From assembly GCF_002310375.3 (NCBI RefSeq), contig NZ_CP023315.3:4024001-4088000 (forward strand): a stretch of DNA of 64,000 nucleotides. The letters run 5' to 3'. This stretch comes from Caulobacter vibrioides (lineage in GTDB: Bacteria; Pseudomonadota; Alphaproteobacteria; Caulobacterales; Caulobacteraceae). Below the pieces are notes generated by a model that was not told the origin of the DNA, did not search any database, and was given only the letters and a program-made list of their open reading frames with translations. Below are positions 1 to 8,711 of the stretch, piece by piece. The position numbers and the translations under genes were made by a program. Every line of letters starts with the position of its first letter. The first letter of the stretch is position 1.

Positions 1-1129
1 CTAGGGGGAGGATTTGCCACTCCGCCAGGACGTCGGGGTGGCTTTCGGGACTCCGTAACGCCAGCGCCGCCTCGCCCAGCAGGCGGCGCGTGGCCCACAC
101 GGCCGCGCCACGCACGATTGGCGCAGGATCGGCTAGCAGCGGCTCCACCACCGCCATCAGGCCCACATTACCGCTATTGCCGATCGCGTAGAGCACGTTG
201 CGCACGAAGCGGTCGCGGCCGATCCGCTTGATCGGGTTCTTCGAGAACAGCGCGCGGAACGCCCCATCGTCCAGCACCGCCAGCTCGGCCAGGGACGGCT
301 GACGCAAGGCCTCGCGCGCCACCAGCTTGGCCTCGTTCGACAGGCTGGCGAACTTGTTCCACGGGCATACCGCCAGGCAGTCATCGCAGCCATAGATCCG
401 GTTGCCCATCGCAGGCCGAAATTCCGAAGGGATCGGGCCGGCGAGCTCGATGGTCAGGTACGAGATACAGCGTCGCGCATCCAGCTGACGCGGCGCGGGA
501 AAGGCGTTGGTCGGGCAGACGTCAAGGCACGCGCGGCATGAGCCGCAATGGTCGACCTCGGCGGCGTCCGCAGGCAGATCCAGGGTGGTCAGGACGCTGC
601 CCAGGAACAGCCACGAGCCGAACTGGCGCGAGACGAGGTTGGTATGCTTGCCCTGCCAGCCCAGGCCCGCGCGCTGCGCCAGGGGCTTTTCAAGCAGCGG
701 CGCGGTGTCGACGAAGACCTTCACCTCTTCGCCGAACCGGCGGTGCATCCAGCCCGCCAGCACCTTCAGGCGCTTCTTGATCACGTCGTGATAGTCGTCG
801 CCCTGGGCGTAGACCGAGATCGCCGCGCGCGCAGGATCGGCCAGCTGTTCGAGCGGATCGATGTCGGGTCCGTAGTTGACGCCCAGCACCACCGCTGACT
901 TCGCGTCGGTCCACATGGCGGTCGGATGCGAGCGCCGTTCCAGCGTCTCCTCCATCCAGCCCATCGCGCCGTGGCGTTCGGCCTGGACAAACTCACGCAG
1001 CCATTCGCCGTTGGGCCAGGCCTCCGTGGCGCTCGCGAAGCCACAGGCCGAAAAGCCCAGGTTCAGGGCTTCAGCGCGGATCTCGTCCTTGATGCGGTCT
1101 GGCGTCAGCTCAGAAATCGAGGTCGTCAT
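1..1129 (-). CDS. queG: Epoxyqueuosine reductase QueG (C-terminus beyond the left edge)
   Basis: Catalyses the last step of queuosine synthesis, reducing epoxyqueuosine to queuosine in tRNA, using cobalamin and two 4Fe-4S clusters in the cytoplasm. The reading frame runs from ATG at 1129 leftward and is still open at base 2 after 376 codons. Two ferredoxin-type cysteine clusters are visible, CGSCRACLDVCP and CDDCLAVCPWNK, in the arrangement typical of QueG. The region after them (YAIGNSGNVGLMAVVEPLL) looks like the HEAT-like C-terminal repeat of the long QueG form. The start codon overlaps the end of fzlA by 20 bases, so the two are probably co-transcribed, with fzlA upstream. Confidence 0.93.
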   Translation of the reverse strand, partial: MTTSISELTPDRIKDEIRAEALNLGFSACGFASATEAWPNGEWLREFVQAERHGAMGWMEETLERRSHPTAMWTDAKSAVVLGVNYGPDIDPLEQLADPARAAISVYAQGDDYHDVIKKRLKVLAGWMHRRFGEEVKVFVDTAPLLEKPLAQRAGLGWQGKHTNLVSRQFGSWLFLGSVLTTLDLPADAAEVDHCGSCRACLDVCPTNAFPAPRQLDARRCISYLTIELAGPIPSEFRPAMGNRIYGCDDCLAVCPWNKFASLSNEAKLVAREALRQPSLAELAVLDDGAFRALFSKNPIKRIGRDRFVRNVLYAIGNSGNVGLMAVVEPLLADPAPIVRGAAVWATRRLLGEAALALRSPESHPDVLAEWQILPL

Positions 1130-1796
1130 AGTGCGCGGCCGGCGCGAGGCCGGGCCAGCGGTCGGCCAGGATCGGCCTGAAGCACGGCCTCGACTTGAGC
1201 TTCATGTACCACGTCTTGGCGGTCGGGAAGTCCTTCCACGGCACGTCGCCGAAGTAGTCGATCACCGACAGGTGCGCGGCGGCGGCGAAATCGGCCAGGC
1301 TCATGCGACGACCCGCCAGCCAGTCGCGGGTCTGTAGCAGGCTCTCGATATAGCCAAGATGCATGCGCAGCGCTTCGCGCCCCTGGCGCAGGGCGGCCAG
1401 GTCCGGCGCGCCCATCCGCAGCAGGCGCTTTTCCATCTTCTCGTGAAGCAGGAAGCCGTTGACCTCGTTGTCGAACTTGCGGTCGAACCACTGCAGCAGC
1501 CGGCGGGCCTCGGCGCGCTCGGCCGGGTCGCGGCCCAGAAGCGGCGGTTCGGTCTCGGTCTCTTCGATGTGCTCGAGGATCGCGCGGGTCTCGCAGACCA
1601 CGAGGTTGCGCTGATGCTTGGTCTCGACCAGCACCGGCGGCATGCCCGACGGATTCAGCGCGGTGAACTCCGGCGGCATTTCCCAGTAGCGAACCTGCAT
1701 CTCGACGAACGGCAGGCGCTTCTCGCCGAGCGCCAGGCGTACCTGTCGCGAGGCGGGATCGAGGGGGAAATGATGAAGAGTACGTTCGACGCTCAT
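1110..1796 (-). CDS. fzlA: FtsZ-binding GST-fold division protein FzlA
   Basis: A 228-residue glutathione S-transferase-fold protein. The N-terminal thioredoxin-like half (residues about 5-80) has LDPASRQVRLAL and the cis-Pro loop NPSGMPPVL; the C-terminal half is helical. In Caulobacter, FzlA binds FtsZ, curves its filaments and links the Z-ring to constriction; it is not known as a detoxifying GST. The call rests on length, on Trp at position 38 and on Asp as residue 227 just before the last Phe, both residues I recall as functionally important in FzlA. The ATG at 1796 was chosen because a more upstream start would be TTG. The upstream gene hldE is 120 bases away. A generic GST is the alternative. 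Confidence 0.85.
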   Translation of the reverse strand: MSVERTLHHFPLDPASRQVRLALGEKRLPFVEMQVRYWEMPPEFTALNPSGMPPVLVETKHQRNLVVCETRAILEHIEETETEPPLLGRDPAERAEARRLLQWFDRKFDNEVNGFLLHEKMEKRLLRMGAPDLAALRQGREALRMHLGYIESLLQTRDWLAGRRMSLADFAAAAHLSVIDYFGDVPWKDFPTAKTWYMKLKSRPCFRPILADRWPGLAPAAHYDDLDF

Positions 1797-1915
1797 GCCC
1801 AGGCGCAATCAGGCTGCATCGAAAAAGCGATGCGCCGTTTTGCTTAACAACAGATTGCTGAACAGCGTTTAGCCAGGAAATCCAGGCTTTTGCGCGGCAT
1901 TTTTGCTCTGAGCGC

Positions 1916-3367
1916 TCAGCTATTCATCCGGGCGATGAGGTTCGTTGTGCTCTGACCCTGCTTGAGCTCGGCCAACACCACCTTGCCGCCGTAGCCCAGC
2001 ACGACGTCGGACCCCACCACCGTCTCGACGGTATAGTCCGCGCCCTTGACCAGGACGTCGGGTCGAAAGGCCTTGATCAACTCCAAGGGCGTGTCCTCGT
2101 CGAACAGCACGACAAGATCGACCGAAGACAGCGAGGCCAGCACCGTGGCGCGGCCCTGCTCCTTCTGAACCGGGCGCGTCGGCCCCTTCAGCTTGGAGAC
2201 CGAGGCGTCAGTGTTGAGGCCCACGATCAGGCGATCGCAGGCCGCCTTGGCCTGGGACAGCAACGAGACATGGCCCGGATGCAGCAGATCAAAGCAGCCG
2301 TTGGTGAAACCGACCTTCAGGCCGCGCGCGCGCCAGCCCTCGACGATCCGCTGGGCCTGATCGCGGTCGGCGATCTTGATCTCACCCGGCTCGCCCTGCG
2401 CCGAGCTCGCGCACGCCGTCAGCTCGGCGGCGGTGACGACATCGGTGCCGAGCTTGGCCACCACCAGGCCGCCCGCCAGATTGGCGAGCTGAGCGGCCTG
2501 CGCCAGGCTGGCGCCGGCGGCGACCGCCAGGGCCAGGGTCGCTGCGACGGTGTCGCCCGCGCCGGAAACGTCGAACACCTCGATCGCCGTCGCCGGCAGG
2601 TGGATCGGCGGCTGGTCCCGCACCGCCAGGGTCATGCCCGCGCCGCCGCGGGTGATCAGGGCGGCTTGCAGGCCCGGCGCCATGGCCAGGATCGCCGCGC
2701 CGGCGTCTTCCGCAGCCGCATCGCCGGTCTCGACGATCCCCGTGGCCTCGGCGGCCTCCTTGCGGTTCGGCTTGATCAGGGTCGCGCCGTCATAGCGCGC
2801 GAAGTCGCGGCTCTTGGGATCGACGATCACCGGCTTGCCGGCGGCCTTGGCGGCGTCGATCGCGCCCCGGACCACCGCCGGCGTCAGGACCCCCTTGGCG
2901 TAGTCGGACAGGACGACGACATCGGCAGAGGCCAGCCTGGCCTCGAACGCCATCAGCAAGGCCGCGCCATCGCCCGGGCTGCGGTCCTCGCGGTCGACCC
3001 GCAGCATCTGGTGCGAGCCGGAGATATAACGGACCTTCTCGGTCGTGCGGCGCGCGGGGTCGACCACCAGCTCGGCCTCCAGGCCCGCCTCGGCGTCGAT
3101 CATCCCGCGCAGCGCCGCCCCGGCGTCGTCCTGGCCGATCAGGCCGATCAGCACGGCCTTGGCGCCCAGCGCCGCCACGTTGCGCGCGACATTGCCGGCG
3201 CCGCCCAGCATGGCGGTTTCCTTCTCGACCGCGATCACCGGCACCGGCGCCTCGGGCGAGATGCGATCCACCGCGCCATAGATGAAGCGGTCCAGCATCA
3301 CGTCGCCCAGCACCAGCACGGTCTTACCGGCGAAGGCGCGGGGCAGGTGGGCGAGGGTGTCGTCCAT
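1916..3367 (-). CDS. hldE: Bifunctional heptose-7-phosphate kinase / heptose-1-phosphate adenylyltransferase
   Basis: 483 residues. Phosphorylates D-glycero-D-manno-heptose 7-phosphate at C1 and later activates the 1-phosphate to ADP-heptose for LPS core synthesis. The N-terminal half is a PfkB/ribokinase-type kinase with GGAGNVARNVAALGA and the catalytic DVSGAGDT loop. The C-terminal part, from about residue 350, is a cytidylyltransferase-like domain with NGCFDLLHPGH, carrying the HxGH nucleotide-binding motif. The length fits the fused HldE form, and both active sites look intact. ATG at 3367 has a good AAGGA five bases upstream; the frame stays open further upstream but without similarity. 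The end lies 120 bases from fzlA. Confidence 0.95.
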   Translation of the reverse strand: MDDTLAHLPRAFAGKTVLVLGDVMLDRFIYGAVDRISPEAPVPVIAVEKETAMLGGAGNVARNVAALGAKAVLIGLIGQDDAGAALRGMIDAEAGLEAELVVDPARRTTEKVRYISGSHQMLRVDREDRSPGDGAALLMAFEARLASADVVVLSDYAKGVLTPAVVRGAIDAAKAAGKPVIVDPKSRDFARYDGATLIKPNRKEAAEATGIVETGDAAAEDAGAAILAMAPGLQAALITRGGAGMTLAVRDQPPIHLPATAIEVFDVSGAGDTVAATLALAVAAGASLAQAAQLANLAGGLVVAKLGTDVVTAAELTACASSAQGEPGEIKIADRDQAQRIVEGWRARGLKVGFTNGCFDLLHPGHVSLLSQAKAACDRLIVGLNTDASVSKLKGPTRPVQKEQGRATVLASLSSVDLVVLFDEDTPLELIKAFRPDVLVKGADYTVETVVGSDVVLGYGGKVVLAELKQGQSTTNLIARMNS

Positions 3368-3428
3368 GGAGGTCCTTCGAGTTCTCGCGGCGCTTTTGCC
3401 CCCGTCGGGGGGCCTTGGGCAAGCGTCG

Positions 3429-4358
3429 TCAGTCGTGCTCGACCTCGGCGAACAGCCCGCCATGCTTCTCGGCGAGGCCGCGCGGATCACCGTGGATGAT
3501 CAGGTCTGCGGCGGGGAAGGCCGCCAGCACCCGGTTCTCCGCCGCGACGATGATCGCGTGGGCTTCGGCCAGCGAGATGTCGCCGGCGAGGTCGGCGTGC
3601 ATCTGGATGTGGATATAGGGGCCCGAGGCGCGGGTCCGTAGCTGGTGGACGCCTAGGACATTGGGATCGGCGGTGACCAGGGTGACGATCTTCTTGCGCT
3701 CCTCATCCGGCAGTTCGTGATCCATCAGCTGATGCGACGCCTCGCGGAAAACCCCGACCGCGCCCCAGATCAGCCACAGCGCCACGATCAGGCCCGCCGC
3801 CGCGTCCACCCAGGGCAGGCCAAGCCACGCCGCAGCGCCCACCCCGACCAGGGCGACGGCGTTCGAGGCCAGATCGGCGGCGTAGTGAGCCCGATCGCCC
3901 GAGATCGCGATCGAGCCGCTGGCCTTGACCACCCGCGTCTGGGCGGTGATCAGGGCGAGCGTCAGCCCGATCGAGATCGCCATCACCGCCACGCCGGCCA
4001 GGCCATGCTCGACGGGCTGCGGATGGAGCCAGGCGTTGATGGCTTCACGCCCGACCAGGGCTCCGGAGGCGAAAACCAGACCGCCCTGCATCAGGCTGGA
4101 GAAGGCCTCGGCCTTGCCGTGCCCGAACCGGTGCTCGGCGTCCGGCGGCTCGGCCGCATAGCGCACCGCATAGACCGTGATCAGAGAGGCGATCAGATCC
4201 AGGACCGAGTCGGACAACGAGGCCAGGATCGCCACCGAACCACTGGCCCGCCAGGCGATCGCCTTGACCACGATCAGAATGGCGGCGGTGGCGACCGAGA
4301 GCAGCGCCACGCGCTGGGTTGCGGCCCGGATCTCAGGTGAGGCGGCGGAGAGCGACAT
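3429..4358 (-). CDS. Cation diffusion facilitator (FieF-like divalent metal exporter)
   Basis: 309 residues. Inner-membrane proton-coupled exporter of divalent cations such as Zn or Fe. About six membrane segments are visible in the first 200 residues. The metal-site motifs are SDSVLDL in the second helix region, HRFGHGKAEA before the third, and DRAHYAADLASN in the fifth, the pattern of the FieF subgroup. The cytoplasmic C-terminal domain starts near residue 210 with HELPDEER and contains HIQMHADL and HAIIVAAE, which resemble the dimerisation-domain metal sites. It lies 61 bases upstream of hldE on the same strand and could share a transcript. The metal specificity cannot be read from sequence alone. 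Confidence 0.9.
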   Translation of the reverse strand: MSLSAASPEIRAATQRVALLSVATAAILIVVKAIAWRASGSVAILASLSDSVLDLIASLITVYAVRYAAEPPDAEHRFGHGKAEAFSSLMQGGLVFASGALVGREAINAWLHPQPVEHGLAGVAVMAISIGLTLALITAQTRVVKASGSIAISGDRAHYAADLASNAVALVGVGAAAWLGLPWVDAAAGLIVALWLIWGAVGVFREASHQLMDHELPDEERKKIVTLVTADPNVLGVHQLRTRASGPYIHIQMHADLAGDISLAEAHAIIVAAENRVLAAFPAADLIIHGDPRGLAEKHGGLFAEVEHD

Positions 4359-4389
4359 GGGTTCTCTCTACCGCACTCGACGCCGAAGA

Positions 4390-5475
4390 CTAAGCCGCGA
4401 CGCGGACCTCAGGCCCGACATAGACCGATTGTGGCCGGATCAGACGGCCTCCCGCCAGCTGTTCGCGCGCATGGGCCAGCCAGCCGGCGACGCGCCCCAT
4501 GGCGAACACGCAGGTGAAGCTGGACGGCGGCAGGCCCAGGGCCTCCAGCAGCAGGGCCGTGTAGAACTCGACATTGGTGTCGAGCGGGCGATCGGGCTTG
4601 TATTCGCGCAGGATCTCAAGCGCGGCATGCTCGACCGCCTCGGCGAAGGCGAGCCGGCCCGGCAGGCCACCCGAAGCGCTCGACAGTCGGCGAACGGCGA
4701 CCTTCAAGGCGTCGGCGCGGGGGTCGCGGACGCGGTAAATGCGGTGGCCAAAGCCCATCAGCCGGTCGCCGCGCGCCAGGGCGCGTTCGAGCCAGGGCCG
4801 GGCGTTCTCCGGCGTTCCGATCGCGTCCAGCATGTCGATGACGGGCCCCGGCGCGCCGCCATGCAGCGGGCCCATCAGCGCCGACAGGCCGGCCAGAACC
4901 GAAGAGGTCAGGCCCGCCCGCGTCGAGGCCACCACCCGGGCGGCGAAGGTCGAGGCGTTCAGACCGTGGTCGCAGACCGTCACCAGATAGGCGTCCAGGG
5001 CCGCGGCTTCGGCGTCGGTCGCCGGGACGCCTCGCGTCATGCGCAGGATATCGGCGGCGTGCGACAAGTCCGGGTCCGGAACGATCGGCGCTTGGCCGTT
5101 GGCGACGCGCAGCACAGCCGGCGTAAAGACCGCCGGAGCGGCGATCAGCATCAAGGCCGTCTTGAGGTCATCACCGTCCGGAATCCGCGCCAGCAGCGCG
5201 CGCATGGCTTCGACCGGATCGCGTCGCGCCAGGCCCTCGTCCAGCCCGCCGACCTCGGCGAAGACGCGGGCCCGCGCTTCACCAAGCGCCGGGGCCAGGT
5301 CGCTGGGCGCGTCGTCGAAGAAGCCGTCGAGCAACAGGTGGGCGGCGTCCTCGAAGCGTGTGCGGCCCGCGAGATCCTCCACGGCGTAGCCACGGATCAC
5401 CAGGCGCCCGTGCGCGCCATCGACATCGGAAAGAACGGTTTGGGCGGCGATCACGCCCTCAAGACCATCAGACAT
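4390..5475 (-). CDS. Citrate synthase family protein
   Basis: 361 residues, a short citrate synthase. Motifs in order are DHGLNASTFAAR, GPLHGGAP (oxaloacetate-binding His), GFGHRIYRVRDPR (second His and Arg) and TNVEFYT. The catalytic Asp of classical enzymes (NVDFY) is Glu here, a change also found naturally in some other citrate synthase branches. ATG at 5475 follows a strong AAGGAG. It is divergent from a second citrate synthase-like gene 74 bases away. By content and neighbourhood the pair may correspond to the accessory citrate synthases called CitB/CitC in C. crescentus, but I cannot say which is which, so no symbol is given. Citrate or 2-methylcitrate synthase activity is inferred from the family. 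Confidence 0.88.
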   Translation of the reverse strand: MSDGLEGVIAAQTVLSDVDGAHGRLVIRGYAVEDLAGRTRFEDAAHLLLDGFFDDAPSDLAPALGEARARVFAEVGGLDEGLARRDPVEAMRALLARIPDGDDLKTALMLIAAPAVFTPAVLRVANGQAPIVPDPDLSHAADILRMTRGVPATDAEAAALDAYLVTVCDHGLNASTFAARVVASTRAGLTSSVLAGLSALMGPLHGGAPGPVIDMLDAIGTPENARPWLERALARGDRLMGFGHRIYRVRDPRADALKVAVRRLSSASGGLPGRLAFAEAVEHAALEILREYKPDRPLDTNVEFYTALLLEALGLPPSSFTCVFAMGRVAGWLAHAREQLAGGRLIRPQSVYVGPEVRVAA

Positions 5476-5514
5476 GCGCGGTCTCCTTTCGCGGCGAAGG
5501 AGCGCCTCACCGCC

Positions 5515-5549
5515 TTGATCGTCAATCTTGATCAATATAATCAATCTAT
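5515..5549 (+). promoter_or_regulatory. Palindromic promoter of the HTH-citrate synthase gene
   Basis: A perfect TATAAT at 5536-5541 lies only 8 bases before the ATG at 5550, so the transcript would start within one to three bases of the start codon and be leaderless; there is no Shine-Dalgarno sequence. A TTGATC at 5515-5520 could serve as a -35 box with a short 15-base spacer. Two inverted repeats overlap the promoter: TTGA-TCG-TCAA at 5515-5525 and TTGAT-N7-ATCAA at 5528-5544, the second covering the -10 box. An autoregulatory operator for the HTH domain encoded just downstream is the simplest reading (inference). Confidence 0.6.
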
Positions 5550-6728
5550 ATGAGCGACTGGCTGGACGCGGATCAGGTTTTGCAACGACTGCGGATCCGG
5601 CCGCAGACACTCTACGCCTATGTCAGCCGCGGGCGGATCGAGGCGGCGGCCCATCCCAGCGACCCACGGCGCAGCCTCTATCGCGCCTCAGACGTCGCGG
5701 CCCTGGCGCGCAAGAAGGCGCGCGGTCGACGCCTCGCGGACGTGGCGGCCGAGGCGATCGCCTGGGGCGAACCGGTACTGCCGTCAGCCATCACGACCGT
5801 GAGCGGCGGCAAGCTCTGGTATCGCGGCGAGGACGCGGCGGATCTCGCCGACCAGGGCCTGACGCTCGAGAATGTCGCGCGCCTGCTGCGGGGCGGACAT
5901 GGCGCAGCGCTGAAGGCGTCAAGCCGGCCGCCGCCGCCCGCGACGGACAGCGCGCGGTCGCGCCTGTTCCTGACCCTGGCTGAACGCGCGGGGCGGGAGC
6001 CACCCGCCCGAGGCCGCGCCCCGCTGGCCCTGGCCATGGAGGCCGCCGACCTGTTGGACGCGATCGTGGACGCCGCGACGGGCCAGGCTGGCGACGGGCC
6101 TGCCCACCAGCGCTTCGCCCAAGCCTGGGGCCTGACCCCGGACGGGGCCGATCTGATCCGGCGGGCGCTGGTTCTGCTGGCCGACCATGAACTGAACGCC
6201 TCGACCTTTGCGGCGCGCGTGGCCGCCTCGACCGGCGCGTCCTTGTCGGCGGCGTGTCTGGCGGGTCTGTCGGCGCTGTCGGGACCGCTGCACGGTGGCA
6301 TGGCGGCGCGTGTGGAGGCTCTGGTCGAAGAAGCTGATCGACGGGACGCCGCCCGCGCCGTCTCCGCGCGCCTGGAGCGAGGCTCCAGCCTGCCTGGGTT
6401 TGACCATCCGCTCTATCCCGACGGCGATCCGCGCGCTGCGGCTCTGCTGGCCAGGTTCGAGCCCCCGGAGCCGTTGACGGCGCTTTGGCAAGCCACCCGG
6501 GCCACGACGGGTCTGGCGCCCAATATCGACTTCGCGCTGGTCGCCCTGGCGCGGGGCCTCGCCCTGCCGCCGGACGCCCCGTTCATCCTCTTCGCCACGG
6601 CGCGCAGCGCCGGGTGGACGGCCCACGCGATCGAACAGCTGCAGACCGGCAAGCTGATCCGGCCTCGGGCACGCTACGTCGGGACCGCGCCAACGAACCC
6701 GCCCTACTCGCCCTCTTCGTCGTCGTAA
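5550..6728 (+). CDS. Citrate synthase-like protein with N-terminal helix-turn-helix domain
   Basis: 392 residues. Residues about 1-50 form an excisionase/MerR-like DNA-binding domain (ADQVLQRLRIRPQTLYAYVSRGRI then RRSLYRASDVAAL). A citrate synthase fold follows from about residue 75. Active-site elements are DHELNASTFAAR, GPLHGGMA, GFDHPLYPDGDPR and PNIDF. Both His residues, the DPR arginine and the catalytic Asp are kept, but the HR pair of GFGHRIY has become HP, and the middle contains a low-similarity insert rich in Ala and Pro. A metabolite-sensing regulator or an enzyme that is also a repressor are both possible. It is divergent from its paralogue, and its 3' end overlaps the convergent exonuclease gene by 25 bases. 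Confidence 0.85.
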   Translation: MSDWLDADQVLQRLRIRPQTLYAYVSRGRIEAAAHPSDPRRSLYRASDVAALARKKARGRRLADVAAEAIAWGEPVLPSAITTVSGGKLWYRGEDAADLADQGLTLENVARLLRGGHGAALKASSRPPPPATDSARSRLFLTLAERAGREPPARGRAPLALAMEAADLLDAIVDAATGQAGDGPAHQRFAQAWGLTPDGADLIRRALVLLADHELNASTFAARVAASTGASLSAACLAGLSALSGPLHGGMAARVEALVEEADRRDAARAVSARLERGSSLPGFDHPLYPDGDPRAAALLARFEPPEPLTALWQATRATTGLAPNIDFALVALARGLALPPDAPFILFATARSAGWTAHAIEQLQTGKLIRPRARYVGTAPTNPPYSPSSSS

Positions 6729-7732
6729 CCCACAAGGCGCAGGGCGCGAGCCGGGATGCCCTCTAGCTGACACCAGCGCTCCAGGGCCTCCTCGCGCCCA
6801 TGCGTGATCCACACCTCGCCGGGCCTCAGCTCGTCCAGCGTCGCCGTCAGTTCGTCCCAGTCCGCGTGATCCGACAGGATGAGCGGTAACTCCACGCCGC
6901 GCTGCCGCGCCCGGGCGCGCACTCGCATCCAGCCTGAGGCGAAGCAATCGACGGGGTCGGGGAAACGGCGGGACCAGCGATCCGCGATCGCGCTGGGCGG
7001 GGCGATGACGATTTGGCCCGCAAAGGCGTCCTTTGGGCCCGTGGCTGTCGCCGGCGCCAACGGCCCCAGATCCACGCCATGGGCCTCGTAGAGCGCGTTC
7101 AAGCGCTCCAGCGCGCCATGAACGTAGATCGTCTTGTCCCAGCCGGCTTCGCGCAGCAGGCGGATCACCCGCTGGGCCTTGCCCAGAGCGTAGGCGCCGA
7201 CAAGGTGGCAACGGTCCGGGAACTGTGCGACCGACGACAGCAGACTGCGGATCTCCCCCGCATCGTCCGGATGGCGGAAGACCGGCAGGCCGAAGGTCGC
7301 CTCGGTGATGAACACATCGCACGGCACGGGCTCGAAGCGCGCGCAGGTCGGATCGCGGCGGCGCTTGTAGTCGCCGGAAACCACCATGGTCAGACCCTTC
7401 CAGCGCACCACGGCCTGGGCCGAACCGAGGACGTGGCCTGCAGGAACCAGCGTCACCGACACGCCGTCACGCGTGAAGCTCTGACCGTAGGCGATGGATT
7501 CTCGGCGGCCGGCGAAATCCTCGCCGTAGCGGACCGCCATGATCGCCAGGGTCTCGGGCGTCGCGGCGACCTCGCCGTGGCCGGCCCGGGCGTGATCCGC
7601 GTGGCCATGGGTGATCACCGCCCGGTCCACGGGTCGGACCGGATCGATGTAGAAGTCTCCCGGCGGGCAATAGAGGCCGTTCGGCCGGGGACAGAGGAGG
7701 TCTTCGGGTTTGATCACGTCTGGATATGACAA
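6704..7732 (-). CDS. Ligase-associated DNA exonuclease (metallo-beta-lactamase/beta-CASP fold)
   Basis: 342 residues. The metal-binding motif HGHADHARAGH is near residue 42, followed by PAGHVLGSAQ, the VSGDYKRRRDPT strand and the beta-CASP part with DHADWDEL and ITHGREEAL near the end. This family is normally found beside an ATP-dependent DNA ligase and an Lhr-like helicase in a bacterial repair cassette; those partners are not in this window, so the gene stands alone here. An RNase J- or CPSF-like function is less likely because of the short length. Its 3' end overlaps the convergent citrate synthase-like gene, and its start is close to the divergent thioesterase gene. Confidence 0.85.
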   Translation of the reverse strand: MSYPDVIKPEDLLCPRPNGLYCPPGDFYIDPVRPVDRAVITHGHADHARAGHGEVAATPETLAIMAVRYGEDFAGRRESIAYGQSFTRDGVSVTLVPAGHVLGSAQAVVRWKGLTMVVSGDYKRRRDPTCARFEPVPCDVFITEATFGLPVFRHPDDAGEIRSLLSSVAQFPDRCHLVGAYALGKAQRVIRLLREAGWDKTIYVHGALERLNALYEAHGVDLGPLAPATATGPKDAFAGQIVIAPPSAIADRWSRRFPDPVDCFASGWMRVRARARQRGVELPLILSDHADWDELTATLDELRPGEVWITHGREEALERWCQLEGIPARALRLVGYDDEEGE

Positions 7733-7757
7733 CGCCTTAAGCGCTAAGCCTATCGGT

Positions 7758-8258
7758 ATGAGCGATCACGAACAGACAAAACTCATCGCCACAGCGATGA
7801 ACGAGGGTAGCCCGCAGGCCAAGGCCTTGGGATTCACCACCCTGGAGATTGGCGATGCGGTCGCCCTGCTGAAGGTCCCCTATCGCCCCGAGATCATCGG
7901 CGATCCCGAAACCGGCGTCATCGCCGGCGGCGTCGTCACGACCTTGCTGGATCACGCCAGCGGCCAGGCGGTTCACGCCGCGATGGCCACCTGGACCTCA
8001 ATTGCGACCCTGGACCTGCGGATCGACTACATGCGCGCCGCCGAACCCGGCCTCGACGTGATGGCCCGCGCCCATTGCTACAAGCTGACCCGCTCGGTGG
8101 CGTTCGTCCGCGCGGTCGCCTATGACCGCGACCCCGAGGACCCGGTGGCCACGGGCCAGGCGACCTTCATGCTGGACTCCAGCGCCGGCAAGAAGGCCGG
8201 CGCCAATCTGAAGCCCTCGCGCGCACCGCGCACCAAGACCGGAGCGGTCGACCAATGA
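7758..8258 (+). CDS. PaaI-type hotdog thioesterase (first of two)
   Basis: 166 residues. The PaaI-like hotdog signature is visible in the GVIAGGVVTTLLDHASGQAVHAA helix-loop (glycine loop, then Asp in place of the usual catalytic position) and LDLRIDYMRAAEPG. Hydrolyses an acyl-CoA of unknown chain type. ATG at 7758 is chosen because the homologous region starts soon after, whereas an earlier in-frame start would lie inside the divergent exonuclease gene. The C-terminal 25 residues are basic and probably disordered. Its stop codon overlaps the start of a second thioesterase as ATGA, so the two proteins are translationally coupled and may form a hetero-oligomer (inference). Confidence 0.85.
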   Translation: MSDHEQTKLIATAMNEGSPQAKALGFTTLEIGDAVALLKVPYRPEIIGDPETGVIAGGVVTTLLDHASGQAVHAAMATWTSIATLDLRIDYMRAAEPGLDVMARAHCYKLTRSVAFVRAVAYDRDPEDPVATGQATFMLDSSAGKKAGANLKPSRAPRTKTGAVDQ

Positions 8259-8674
8259 GCGACGCTGACACCCGCCTCGTCTCCATGCTCGACTCGATCC
8301 CCTATGCGCGGTTCCTGGGGATCAAGGCCGAGCTGGCGGGGGATGAGATGACCGCCGTGCTGCCGTTCGCCCAGCACATCGTCGGAAACCCGATGCTGCC
8401 GGCGATCCACGGCGGCGTTCTGGGCGCCTTCATGGAAATGACCGCCCTGGCTCAACTGTCCGTGGCCGCGCCCATGAAGCGCCAGCCTCGCACCATCGAC
8501 GTCTCGATCGAATACCTGCGCTCGGGCCGGCCGCTGACCACCTACGCCCGCGCCAGCATCAAGAAACTGGGTCGGCGCATCGCCAATGTGCATGTCGAGG
8601 CCTGGCAGGAGACAAGATCCGCCCCGATCGCGACCTTGCGCGGACTCTTTTTGGTCGCCCCCAGCGAGGATTAA
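8255..8674 (+). CDS. PaaI-type hotdog thioesterase (second of two)
   Basis: 139 residues, a minimal hotdog domain. The key segment LPAIHGGVLGAFMEMTAL is the PaaI-type HGG loop followed by the central helix, and RTIDVSIEYLRSG is the following strand. The start overlaps the upstream thioesterase stop by four bases. Compared with the first copy, this one has the more canonical HGGV motif. The substrate is unknown. The two genes look like an ancient duplication kept as a pair, a frequent arrangement in alphaproteobacteria. Confidence 0.86.
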   Translation: MSDADTRLVSMLDSIPYARFLGIKAELAGDEMTAVLPFAQHIVGNPMLPAIHGGVLGAFMEMTALAQLSVAAPMKRQPRTIDVSIEYLRSGRPLTTYARASIKKLGRRIANVHVEAWQETRSAPIATLRGLFLVAPSED

Positions 8675-8711
8675 CGTCGAGGGGTCGCCGAGAACCGCTT
8701 CAAAGGGAAAA

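Noticed and set aside
2270..3499. Long plus-strand frame over hldE
   Set aside because: Arg/Gln/His-rich composition typical of GC shadow frames; hldE on the minus strand has both conserved domains.
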